In this document: one piece after another, positions 36,762-44,600 of the stretch
Numbering within the stretch: the stretch's first letter is position 1
Layout: every line of letters starts with the position of its first letter
Source of the DNA: Candidatus Poribacteria bacterium
GTDB taxonomy: Bacteria > Poribacteria > WGA-4E > WGA-3G
DNA length: 64,000 nt
Direction: 5' to 3'
Assembly (NCBI GenBank): GCA_028824125.1
Contig: JAPPES010000005.1
Span: forward strand, 6,228 to 70,227
Translations under genes and position numbers: made by a program
Notes under the pieces: model-generated
The model's database searches: none
Told to the model about the DNA's origin: nothing
The model's input: only the letters and a program-made list of their open reading frames with translations

Positions 36762-37140
36762 TTGGGAGTAATAATTGAGAGAAGAAGTACTACACAAGAA
36801 AGCACTGAGTTAGTATCTGGGTTAGCCCTCCGCCGTGAATGGATGGAACGGGTACTAACAGTTTTTTCTGTATTAATGGGTAGATCGTATTATGTTTCGT
36901 TATGCTGCATATTTAAAAGAAGTGGTAGCAAAAGCAAGAGCTGAGGGTAAAGCTGAAGGTATAGCCGAGGCAAGAGCCGAAGCCGAAGCAAGAGCCGAGG
37001 CAAGAGCCAAAGGTAAAGCTGAGGGTAGGGTCGAAGAACGCCAATTGTGGTTAGAATGGTACAACCGAAAGTTAGCGGCTGAAGCAAAAGGGGAATCTTT
37101 TGACGAACCCCCACCTGCTGAAAAAGAGATAGATAGATAG
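36762..37140 (+). pseudogene. Broken gene with Ala/Glu/Lys/Gly-repeat C-terminus
   Basis: Two frames join to give one plausible product. From TTG 36762 the first reads ELVSGLALRREWMERVLTVF. After a one-base shift at about 36860-36880, next to a T6 run, the second reads DRIMFRYAAYLKE. It continues as a highly charged repeat of (A/G)-E/K-A-(R/K) units, and ends EWYNRKLAAEAKG and EPPPAEKE. The second part alone, from ATG 36892, is an 82-aa frame. The repeat would form a long helix, like the C-terminal tails of Rpn/PD-(D/E)XK transposase-like proteins, but I cannot confirm the family. Confidence 0.4.
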
Positions 37141-37263
37141 CTCAGACTTACGCATTCCCCCTTTCAATGAACGACAATCCCCACACGATGACGCTGGCTC
37201 CTCTGGTAGGTGCGTTTTGTAAACGCGCCGATCTCATTTCACCCCCCCTGGTAGGTGCGTTTT

Positions 37264-37523
37264 GATGAAGTTTAAGTTATTAATTCGGTAATTTTCATTA
37301 TGTATATTCGGAACATTTTAAGCACTCTTCAGTCCCGTAGGGACGATATGTTTATAGCAGCGCGGACGACCATTCCATTAGTCCCGTAGGGACGATATGT
37401 GTCCGCCAACGACATACACATATCGTCCCTACGGGACTAAAGAGGCGTTGTTCAACGTTTTTCTATAAACATATCGTCCCTACGGGACTAAAGAAATTAC
37501 CGAAATATTTATTTAATCTTCAT
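37264..37523. mobile_element. TIR element (type B) with REP-like quartet, inserted in a palindrome
   Basis: Left end GATGAAGTTTAAGTTATTAA with TTCGGTAATTTT, right end AAATTACCGAAATATTTATT with TAATCTTCAT, its approximate inverse. REP-like units lie at 37327-37357, 37375-37402 (forward), 37417-37443 and 37463-37493 (reverse). The flanks GGTGCGTTTT (37254-37263) and GTAAACGCACC (37524-37534) rejoin exactly into the palindrome seen intact at 36229 and 36541, so this is an insertion with a visible empty site. Confidence 0.8.
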
Positions 37524-37566
37524 GTAAACGCACCTTATGCGTCAATTTAGTGCCCGATTTTCTTCT

Positions 37567-37627
37567 TGTAGGAGCGAGCTGTGCTCGCGACCGTTCGTCC
37601 GATGTCGCGAGCGAAGCTCGCTCCTAC
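37567..37627. repeat. Long palindrome, TGTAGGAGCGAGC type
   Basis: Arms TGTAGGAGCGAGC and GCTCGCTCCTACA with an inner GCTCGCGAC/GTCGCGAGC stem. Related in its outer arms to 16861-16924. Confidence 0.75.
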
Positions 37628-37741
37628 AGAAGAAAAGTCCCTTCAGCCAACAATAAATGTTGAATCTCTTAATGAAATAATATTTATTAGAATTGGTATA
37701 ATCACGCACACACCCACGAAATCGCGTAACCATTTATAAAC

Positions 37742-37780
37742 CGACACGTTTAAAGAATTAAACGTGTCGCAATTTTTATC
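37742..37780 (+). terminator. Hairpin with T-rich tail
   Basis: CGACACGTTTAA and TTAAACGTGTCG pair perfectly around AGAA (37742-37769), followed by CAATTTTTATCC. It is an intrinsic-terminator-like element in a region without a clear upstream gene. Confidence 0.5.
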
Positions 37781-37789
37781 CAAAAAAAC

Positions 37790-37818
37790 TTGACTAATTA
37801 CAAGATATATGTTAAAAT
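37790..37818 (+). promoter_or_regulatory. Sigma-70-like promoter upstream of the candidate RNA
   Basis: TTGACT (37790-37795) and TAAAAT (37813-37818) with a 17-nt spacer. It points toward the candidate RNA at 38131 and the secreted protein gene at 38381. Confidence 0.45.
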
Positions 37819-37944
37819 TTGACGCATAAGTTTGACGCGAAAACAAGGACTTATACGGTAATCTGTACGTATGTATTTATTGTAGGAAGTGGAAGTCTGT
37901 ACCTAAATACTCGGACATGCTATGGCGAGGCGGGGAATGCCTAA

Positions 37945-38070
37945 ATGAAGTTTAAATAAATATTTCGGCGAGGGGCGAGGTTAGGAAACCTCGCCAGCAG
38001 CAGGTGTACATCTCTGCTGGCGAGGTTTCCTAACCTCGCTAAATTACCCAATTTATTTTTTAATCTTCAT
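37945..38070. mobile_element. Short type B element inserted in a GAATGCC palindrome
   Basis: Left end ATGAAGTTTAAATAAATATT with TCGG; right end AATTTATTTTTTAATCTTCAT. Inside is a GGCGAGGTTAGGAAACCTCG hairpin family but no REP-like unit. The flanks GGGGAATGCCTAA and AAAGGCATTCATACCG correspond to the uninterrupted sequence at 59426-59458, which serves as an empty-site copy. Confidence 0.7.
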
Positions 38071-38130
38071 AAAGGCATTCATACCGTTGATTTCTTCCGA
38101 ACCTCGCCCATGCCCAGTAGGTAGGCAGAC

Positions 38131-38308
38131 TTCAGGGCAAACGTCGCGAAGGAGACAGGCGAAGGTGTCTACGAAGCGCACCGATACATTAAAGACATGA
38201 ACACAATGGTCACGGTCCATACCGTGGCGAATGAACATAGAATTAATTAGATAGCAGCGAGGCACGCGTGCGGGTTTCCCCACGAAGCCCGCGCTGAAAA
38301 CGCTATGA
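38131..38308 (+). ncRNA. Candidate structured RNA, possibly HEARO/omega-RNA-like
   Basis: A 178-nt non-coding stretch with many pairable segments. AGACA/TGTCT (38153-38157 with 38166-38170) encloses GGCGAAGG. GTCACGGT/ACCGTGGC encloses CCAT (38209-38228). An 11-bp stem GTGCGGGTTTC/GAAGCCCGCGC encloses CCCAC (38268-38294). A closing ATAGC/GCTAT pairs 38251-38255 with 38302-38306. The 3' end abuts ATGA (38305-38308). The GGGUUUCCCC-GAAGCCC hairpin and the ATGA border resemble what I recall of HEARO RNAs, the guides of IscB nucleases; no iscB is present, so it would be a stand-alone copy. Structure is seen directly; the family name is inference. Confidence 0.45.
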
Positions 38309-38310
38309 GA

Positions 38311-38346
38311 TTTGCAGGGCAAGGCCGCTGTGCCGCCGCCATGCAA
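38311..38346 (+). promoter_or_regulatory. Hairpin in the 5' leader of the 1519-aa protein gene
   Basis: TTTGCA and TGCAAA close a GC-rich interior (GGGCAAGGC, GCCGCC) 35 nt before the start codon of the next gene. It could control translation or be a repeat remnant. Confidence 0.35.
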
Positions 38347-38380
38347 AACGCTTAAAAAATTTAAATGAGGTATTTTTTTA

Positions 38381-41300
38381 ATGAATAACACATTTTTCAC
38401 ACGAAAGATCGTGCTCGGCATGCTAATAGCACTTGTGTTGGCGTTTGGTGTGCAGAGCGTGGCAGACGCGGCGTTGACTGCAAGAAAAATCAGTGGTGAT
38501 TTAGAAGTCAAACCTTTGGTTACGAACCAAACGTTTGAGTTCTCTTTTTCTATAAGCGGTGTTCCGGGAAGCAGACCTGATGTTGGTGGGAGTCCCGATG
38601 AGAATCGAGAAAGCATAACGATAACGCCAGCTGGCGGAAGGATCGTTGAGGTAAGAATGGGGAGCAGGACCTACTCCTCACTAAACATAGAGGCTGGAAA
38701 TTCTTTCACGTTAGAAGAATGGCATACCGATAGTGGCAATGGTAGCACCGCGGGTGATGATGAGGCTCTTACTACTGGTACTGAAGGTGATCTTACGAGC
38801 GGCACCGTATATGTGAAGGTTGAACCTAGAACTACGGCGGCAGCAGAGCTAACTGTGGGAGAGAAAACAATTACGGTAGTCGATGCTGAAACTGATGGGG
38901 ACACTACTGACACTGCTTTTACGTCATTGGTATTCACGGCTTACGCTGTGCGACTGCCTGGGGACGTTCAAAGTCTCAGGTTTGCCGCAACCACTACGAC
39001 TCCTGAGGTAAACCCTACAACCAAAACAGTCTATCCACCATTCGATCCGAGCGACCCCTTATATGATGAGTTAGTTTCAGTCACGGTAGCGGATGTTGCC
39101 ACTACTACCAATAGCTCGTGGGCACTTGTTGATTTTGAAGTTGTTGAGGGAGACGGATTTGTTTATCAGGATCTGAACGGTGATTCACAACCTGACACGC
39201 CTGCGGACAGAAACACACAAACCACCACCACATTAACTAATGGTGACAGTGTGGCAATGGTGAGGCTGCGGCTGAATGGCGGAACCAACAAAATTCGGGC
39301 ACAAATTAAGAACACAGATCATACCTACACTGTTACTTATCTCTTTCAAGGTACGGGAACAACGCCGACACCAGGGCAGCCCCCACCAGGGGCAAGTCTT
39401 ACCGTAAGCGCACCTACCAGTGGCACTGTTGGTCAGACGATTACTGTTACAGCGAGTACCTCTGATAGGAGTGGTGACCGGGAGGTGACATTCACCAGTA
39501 ATCGGGGCGGCACTTTTTCACCAGCTTCTGGCTCTGTACAAACGGCAAATAACGGCGTTGCAACGATACGGTTCACACTGCCGAGTACTACTGGACAGGT
39601 AACCATCAACGCAAGCGCGACCGGCTATACAACACTTCCAGCTATGGTGGATGTAACTTCAGGCCTCGGTAGTCTCACAGTAAGTACACCGAGACCTTTC
39701 TCTGGAAATGCGGGTGAAACGGTAAACATAGTTGTTGGGACAGGAACAGCTGGCGTATCGATTACACTGAGTGGTGTCGGTTTCACGTCTGCCACAGGTA
39801 CAACGGTTGCCAGCGGTTTTGCAACCATACCTATTGTCTTACCGACTACTGCTGGCAATTATCAACTCTACGCAAATGCTAATGGATATGAACGTGAACT
39901 CATTGTCGTGATTGTTTCAGGTACGGCACCTACGAATGTCCCAGTGCGGTTAACGATTCCCAGCGGGACAAATCCAGCACAAACCGTGACTATCGGAAGT
40001 AATGCGACATTGCGGGTACTTGTGACAAATACAAATACGAATCAGCCACAATCGGGTGTGGCAGTCACGTTCCGCAATAGCAGTGGGAATGACTTGGCTA
40101 CAGTAAACACCGGCACTAACGGTGAAGCCACGCATCAATTGACTGTATCACAGCTGCAACCACAGGTGATAAGTGCGGTTATTACGGATACTAACGTAGA
40201 CACAAGCGGTACAACGCCTGTAACCTTTACGATCACAGGAAGAGCGCAACAGCCAACGGAATCCACGCGGCTCAGTATTATCCGCCCCGTTGACGGTAGC
40301 GGCCAAATGGTGATCAGTGGCGGCCCCGGTGCAACGTATCCACTAACAATCCTATTCAACAATGAAAATAACACACCGGCAGTCAACCAGGTTGTCACAC
40401 TTACTGTTAGGAACGCTGCGCAAGTCGTTCAGTCTACGACTGTGCTAATAACAGATAACACGGGTAGGGCTACCACACCGGATACGTTCAGGCTACCGAT
40501 AGCAGCTGGACAGTATACCATCACCGCTGTTTCAGGGACTCAAACCCGTTCCGTTACAGTTACGGTGGTGGCAGTTAGGCTCGTGAAAAACACAAGCAAT
40601 AGTATTTCTGGTGATAACCAGGAAGGCGATCGCGGCGAAGTGCTTGACGATCCGTTTGTCGTCAAAGTCGTTCAGGATATCACTACTACTGAAACACCTG
40701 TGCAAGGTGTAGCGGTGACGTTTACGGTGGTAGATGGTAACGGTGAACTTTCTGCTGCCAGCAATGCCACAAGTGGCGATTCTTCATTGGTTGTCCGAAG
40801 TGATACTAACGGAGATGTGCGTGCGTATCTTGTCTTAGACGAAGACGATGAAGATAATAGGGTTCGCGCAAGCCTCGGCATCACGAATGTGGCAGATGTC
40901 TTCTTTGACGCTACGGGTGCCGTTGTACCAGACGACATAGAAATCGTTTCTGGTGATAATCAACGAGTTATACCGAACCGTTATACGGATCCAATGGTCG
41001 TCCGGGTTACAGATGAGGATGGCGCTGATCTTCAAGGCGCAACCGTTACGTTCAGTTTGAGAGGCGGTAGCGGTACACTGACGCCACGTAGCGCAACAAC
41101 AGATCGCAACGGTGAAGCGGAGGCAGAATTATTGCCACGTGAGGCCGGTACCTACTTCGTTACTGCGAGTGTTCAGGGCGTGCCATCTGTTCGCTTTACC
41201 ATTAATGTCGGTGATTTAGCGGATTCCATAGAAATCGTTTCCGGTAATAACCAACGTGGTACCCCGGGTACCGTACTGGATGATCCGTTCGTTGTGGAAG

Positions 41301-42940
41301 TGCTTGATGACGATGACGACGTTGTTTCAGGCGTTACCGTAACGTTTAGCGTAACAGCAGGGGGCGGCAGCCTCTCGGCAACATCGGTCACGACGAATTC
41401 CAGAGGACGCGCACAGACAACTCTCACCCTCGGTGATGACCTGGGTCGTAACACTGTTCGTGCAAGTGTCTCAGGTGTTTCAACGACAGTCACCTTTACG
41501 GCAACTGCGGGCCCCACAGAACCCGATGTCCGCCTGCCAGCAACACAGCGAGCGCATACCTATTGGGTAAACACAGATAGTGGCACGCTCCACCGTCTCG
41601 TGGGCAGCAGTGTTGAAAACATTGCGTCCGGTGTCCAAAATGTGGTCAGTCTTGCTGTAACGAACAATCGGCTCTACTGGGTTGAGAAGACAAGCGGTAA
41701 TAGCGGTAGAATTCGCCGGTCAGACCTGAATGGTAGTAACGTTCAGTTGGTTCGGGATCTCACGGCTGCCCCCGCAGGGATTGCTGTGGACACCAACAAT
41801 AGTAAGATTTACCTGACCAACGGTTTTGGTAAAGTGCAGTCCATCAACTTTAATGGTTCAGGGTATGAACCGGACCTCATTACCGGTTTGAACAACCCGA
41901 AAGACATTGCGGTTGGCTCTGGTAGAGTCTATTGGATAACAGGTGATAACACTGTCCACTCAGCGAACGTTGATGGTTCAGGTGTTACACGGATCGCTAC
42001 TGGATATAGGTATGATACATTGCATAGTATCGCTGTCGGTGGAGGTAAAGTCTTCTGGACAGAAGAAACCAACGACTCCGCTGGTTATATCCACAGTGCC
42101 AACCTTGACGGCAGTAATGTGCAAGAACTGGCATCCTTATTAGCTGCACCGGAAGGGATATCCGTTGATACCACTGCGAACAAGCTGTATTTCACAAACA
42201 GTCGTGGCAGAATCATGCAGAGCGACCTCAGCGGTGGTTCTATCAAGATTGTCGTTGCAGATTTGACCGCACCGGGTGATATCTCCGTGCCATCTGGCAC
42301 GACGCGTCCACCTGGCACCTTCTCGCGGTATGATGTTAACCGTGACGGCGTAGTCAATAACACAGATGCCGCATTGGTCGCAGATGCGCTTGGGGAAAGC
42401 CCACCGAGTAATCCTCGTCTGGATGTCAACGGCGACGGTTCAGTGAATTTCCTTGATCTGCTCCTTGTGTTTGACAACCGTGAAAATGTCAACGCTGCCC
42501 CAACAGTGGCAGTTGCGAAACTTCCAAAGGTGTCACGTGAGGAAATACAGAAGCAAATTAACCTGTTGATCGCAACAGATAACCACTCGCTTACGGCACA
42601 GCACACGCTGGCATACCTGCAGCGTTTGTTAGAAGTCGTAACACCAGAAAAGACCCGTTTGCTCGCGAACTATCCGAATCCGTTCAATCCGGAGACATGG
42701 ATACCGTATCAGTTGGCAACGGATTCTAATGTGCAGATTACGATTTACGACGCAGCTGGAAGCATGGTGCGCACCTTGATGCTTGGACATCAGGCTGAAG
42801 GCTACTACACAGACCGGAGCCGCGCAGCCTATTGGGATGGGCGCAATGCTATCGGTGAACGTGTGGCAAGTGGTGTTTATTTCTACACACTCACCACAGA
42901 TACGTTTTCTGCTACACGCAAAATGTTGATCCTGAAATAG
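38381..42940 (+). CDS. Very large secreted protein: Big_1 domains, propeller, dockerin, sorting-type C-terminus
   Basis: A 1519-aa exported protein with signal peptide 1-29. Repeated bacterial Ig-like (Big_1/invasin) modules recur from about 340 to 1040, each with a GVAVTF or VTFSV strand and a TTLTL or AEAELLP ending; the units opening IEIVSGDNQR and IEIVSGNNQRGTPG are near-duplicates. About 1060-1320 has repeated YWV/YWIT-NLDGS units, like a YWTD-type beta-propeller. About 1335-1395 has a dockerin-like pair of calcium loops, DVNRDGVVNNTD and DVNGDGSVNFLD. The last 90 residues are an NYPNPFNPETWIPY module ending GVYFYTLTTD, typical of type IX-like or FlgD-Ig tails. Probably an adhesive surface or matrix scaffold. 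Confidence 0.88.
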   Translation: MNNTFFTRKIVLGMLIALVLAFGVQSVADAALTARKISGDLEVKPLVTNQTFEFSFSISGVPGSRPDVGGSPDENRESITITPAGGRIVEVRMGSRTYSSLNIEAGNSFTLEEWHTDSGNGSTAGDDEALTTGTEGDLTSGTVYVKVEPRTTAAAELTVGEKTITVVDAETDGDTTDTAFTSLVFTAYAVRLPGDVQSLRFAATTTTPEVNPTTKTVYPPFDPSDPLYDELVSVTVADVATTTNSSWALVDFEVVEGDGFVYQDLNGDSQPDTPADRNTQTTTTLTNGDSVAMVRLRLNGGTNKIRAQIKNTDHTYTVTYLFQGTGTTPTPGQPPPGASLTVSAPTSGTVGQTITVTASTSDRSGDREVTFTSNRGGTFSPASGSVQTANNGVATIRFTLPSTTGQVTINASATGYTTLPAMVDVTSGLGSLTVSTPRPFSGNAGETVNIVVGTGTAGVSITLSGVGFTSATGTTVASGFATIPIVLPTTAGNYQLYANANGYERELIVVIVSGTAPTNVPVRLTIPSGTNPAQTVTIGSNATLRVLVTNTNTNQPQSGVAVTFRNSSGNDLATVNTGTNGEATHQLTVSQLQPQVISAVITDTNVDTSGTTPVTFTITGRAQQPTESTRLSIIRPVDGSGQMVISGGPGATYPLTILFNNENNTPAVNQVVTLTVRNAAQVVQSTTVLITDNTGRATTPDTFRLPIAAGQYTITAVSGTQTRSVTVTVVAVRLVKNTSNSISGDNQEGDRGEVLDDPFVVKVVQDITTTETPVQGVAVTFTVVDGNGELSAASNATSGDSSLVVRSDTNGDVRAYLVLDEDDEDNRVRASLGITNVADVFFDATGAVVPDDIEIVSGDNQRVIPNRYTDPMVVRVTDEDGADLQGATVTFSLRGGSGTLTPRSATTDRNGEAEAELLPREAGTYFVTASVQGVPSVRFTINVGDLADSIEIVSGNNQRGTPGTVLDDPFVVEVLDDDDDVVSGVTVTFSVTAGGGSLSATSVTTNSRGRAQTTLTLGDDLGRNTVRASVSGVSTTVTFTATAGPTEPDVRLPATQRAHTYWVNTDSGTLHRLVGSSVENIASGVQNVVSLAVTNNRLYWVEKTSGNSGRIRRSDLNGSNVQLVRDLTAAPAGIAVDTNNSKIYLTNGFGKVQSINFNGSGYEPDLITGLNNPKDIAVGSGRVYWITGDNTVHSANVDGSGVTRIATGYRYDTLHSIAVGGGKVFWTEETNDSAGYIHSANLDGSNVQELASLLAAPEGISVDTTANKLYFTNSRGRIMQSDLSGGSIKIVVADLTAPGDISVPSGTTRPPGTFSRYDVNRDGVVNNTDAALVADALGESPPSNPRLDVNGDGSVNFLDLLLVFDNRENVNAAPTVAVAKLPKVSREEIQKQINLLIATDNHSLTAQHTLAYLQRLLEVVTPEKTRLLANYPNPFNPETWIPYQLATDSNVQITIYDAAGSMVRTLMLGHQAEGYYTDRSRAAYWDGRNAIGERVASGVYFYTLTTDTFSATRKMLILK

Positions 42941-42967
42941 GATCATACCCTTTGCGTCTCAGACATT

Positions 42968-43010
42968 CAAAGATGGGGCGAGGTTGCTGAACCTCGCCCC
43001 ATCTTTGTTT
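42968..43010 (+). terminator. Strong intrinsic terminator
   Basis: An 18-bp perfect stem (42968-42985 with 42990-43007), tetraloop GCTG, then TTT, 28 nt after the stop codon of the secreted protein gene. Confidence 0.85.
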
Positions 43011-43143
43011 AAACCTTCAATGGAGCGGACCTTCCCAACTGAACATCCCAGCGTTAACAAATTTCTTTTATCTTAACGGAAAGTATGGTATAATGCAAAT
43101 GAAAAGATATAAGAAATTAGCGAAACTGTTATAGGATCAGCGT

Positions 43144-43635
43144 TTGCAAAATCAATTTCAAAATTTAAAAATCTATCTTGACACTTGTTGTTTAAGTCGT
43201 CTCTTTGACAATCAAACACAGAAGCGAATTCAGCAGGAAACCCAAGCTATAGTAGCAATAATAGGTTTCTTTGCAACAAACTGGCAATGGGTTATTAGTG
43301 ATTTTTTGATGGTGGAAATATTAAAGAATCCTAATTCAAATCAACGGAATATGATAAAAGATCTTCTAAATTACGCACATCACACTGTTTATGTTAGCGA
43401 ACAAGAAGTCCTGAAAGCCATACATTTTGAATTATTGGGTTTCAAGATAGAAGACGCTTTGCATCTTGCATGTGCAGAGCGAGGCAATGCGGATGTATTC
43501 TTGACAACGGATGACAAGTTTGTCCGGAAAACGAAAAGTGTGCAAGTGCGTAATAAACTTTCCGTTCAGGTTGAAAACCCTTACACATGGTTACAGGAGG
43601 TTCTTAAAAATGAATATCCAAGCGATACTCACTAA
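43144..43635 (+). CDS. PIN-domain ribonuclease, probable toxin
   Basis: A 163-aa single-domain PIN protein. Acidic active-site residues appear in IYLDTCCLSRLFD (first Asp), VEILKNPN (Glu), KIEDALHLACAE (Asp) and VFLTTDDKFV (Asp), the normal four-acid pattern. The start is TTG at 43144 with AGGA before it, and a TATAAT -10 lies at 43089-43094. PIN proteins usually cut RNA and are commonly toxins. The next gene begins inside this one behind its own strong SD, so the two are coupled. Confidence 0.8.
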   Translation: MQNQFQNLKIYLDTCCLSRLFDNQTQKRIQQETQAIVAIIGFFATNWQWVISDFLMVEILKNPNSNQRNMIKDLLNYAHHTVYVSEQEVLKAIHFELLGFKIEDALHLACAERGNADVFLTTDDKFVRKTKSVQVRNKLSVQVENPYTWLQEVLKNEYPSDTH

Positions 43636-43804
43636 AAAGATGGAAGAACTACGGCATAGTGATCCGGAACTTCATGCACTTTTAGATAAAATCCTTAAAG
43701 ACAAAAGCGGTGAAGGTGATTACACTCTTGACCGACATAAACTACCTGAACAAGATATTAAAATAATTCTCAAGGAGATTCAACAGACACGAGAATTAGG
43801 ATAG
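43610..43804 (+). CDS. Small PIN-partner protein, possible antitoxin
   Basis: A 64-aa protein starting MNIQAILTKKMEELRHSDPE, with helical, charged sequence. It overlaps the 3' end of the PIN gene by 26 nt. AGGAGG at about 43597 lies within the PIN frame and fixes this start; the longer upstream frame is not a gene. I do not recognise a domain. A small partner overlapping a PIN gene is often an antitoxin, although this toxin-first order is less common for PIN pairs. Confidence 0.55.
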   Translation: MNIQAILTKKMEELRHSDPELHALLDKILKDKSGEGDYTLDRHKLPEQDIKIILKEIQQTRELG

Positions 43805-43878
43805 AGACCGAAGTTATTTGTTCTTAATTGAGCCAATTAATGAGGAGTCCGATGAGGCTTCCAATACCAACAACAATA

Positions 43879-44103
43879 CTAATTACCGATGGCAAGGTTC
43901 GCGCGGTGCGTTGATGACGACTCAGAACGGCCTTCTATTTTACCTTTTATCCAACTTACATCCTGCTCAAGTGAACCAAGGCGGCTATCGAAGCGCTCAA
44001 GACGACCATCAAAGCTTTCAAGGCGATTATCCATGCGCTCAAGGCGACCATCCACGCGCTCCATCCAATTTAAGATGAGTTTTTGAAATTCTTGATTATC
44101 CAT
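43879..44103 (-). CDS. Small coiled-coil protein
   Basis: A 74-aa protein starting MDNQEFQKLILNWMERVDGR, with a good SD (AGGAGTT) before ATG 44103. About 25-60 contains near-perfect heptad repeats (RLERMDNRLESFDGRLERFD and onward), so it should form a coiled-coil oligomer. The longer upstream frame to 44193 lacks an SD. Function unknown. It faces the PIN pair convergently. Confidence 0.6.
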   Translation of the reverse strand: MDNQEFQKLILNWMERVDGRLERMDNRLESFDGRLERFDSRLGSLEQDVSWIKGKIEGRSESSSTHRANLAIGN

Positions 44104-44216
44104 GTGTAACTCCTGAGTATGAAAAACTAAACCGAACTTCATTAAGATTTTAACACAATTCCACAGAAATGTCAAATTCTTGTTGTATCGCAAACTGTTA
44201 GTTTGCGTTCATGTAT

Positions 44217-44538
44217 GCACCATAGGCGTCAATTTAAGAAAACATAAGAATTATTATGCTCACTTTTCGATACACCCGGTTATTGGGTTTACCCTCTTTT
44301 TAGTCCCGTAGGGACGCAATGTTTATAGATAACGTTAAAAACCTTCACTTTAGTCCCGTAGGGACGATATGTTTATCTTTCTATGCCGTTCCTACGGAAC
44401 TCAAGAGGGGAGGGGCAACATTTTTCTATAAACATTGCGTCCCCGCCAAATACCAAACGCGTATTTGGCGTTGATTCACGGGACTAAAGATACCGCATAA
44501 TACAAATCAAAATTCTTAAATTGACGCCTATGGTTTGC
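44217..44538. repeat. TIR element (type A) with REP-like quartet, one unit interrupted
   Basis: TIR CATAGGCGTCAATTTAAG (44221-44238) and inverse CTTAAATTGACGCCTATG (44514-44531). REP-like units forward at 44296-44328 and 44348-44376, reverse at 44385-44407 (GTTCC variant). A fourth reverse unit is split: its first half ends at about 44444 and its second half resumes as CGGGACTAAAG at 44479. The 34-nt insert is a GCCAAATAC/GTATTTGGC hairpin followed by GTTGATT. There is no coding frame. Confidence 0.8.
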
Positions 44539-44600
44539 GTTTATGTATGCACAACCTAAAAGTTTATGCTACAGATTTGGTGGGCAAAGGGAACAGTATC

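Larger units (their letters stand above)
36664..37171. mobile_element. TIR-bounded unit (type C) with promoter and Ala/Glu-rich ORF
   Basis: Terminal inverted repeats of about 30 nt: left 36664-36698 (TTCATTCAAGGGGGAATGCG and onward), right 37141-37171 as its inverse, ending CTTTCAATGAA. The inner end CTGAG/CTCAG is also paired. Between them lie one promoter and one broken reading frame. The arm GACTTACGCATT recurs at 26672. The element has no recognisable transposase, so it would need one in trans. Confidence 0.65.

Noticed and set aside
38131-38180. Cyclic-di-GMP riboswitch suggested by GGGCAAAC
   Set aside because: The remaining GEMM features (tetraloop stem, GACGCAAAGCC, tetraloop receptor) are absent; the larger fold fits another RNA class better.
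38053-38616. 187-aa minus-strand frame over the candidate RNA and the start of the secreted protein gene
   Set aside because: It lies opposite a signal-peptide-bearing gene and a structured non-coding region, has no SD and no recognisable domain.
43818-44078. 86-aa plus-strand frame
   Set aside because: Antisense to the coiled-coil gene, which has a good SD and heptad pattern; the repetitive residues are a reflection of that repeat.
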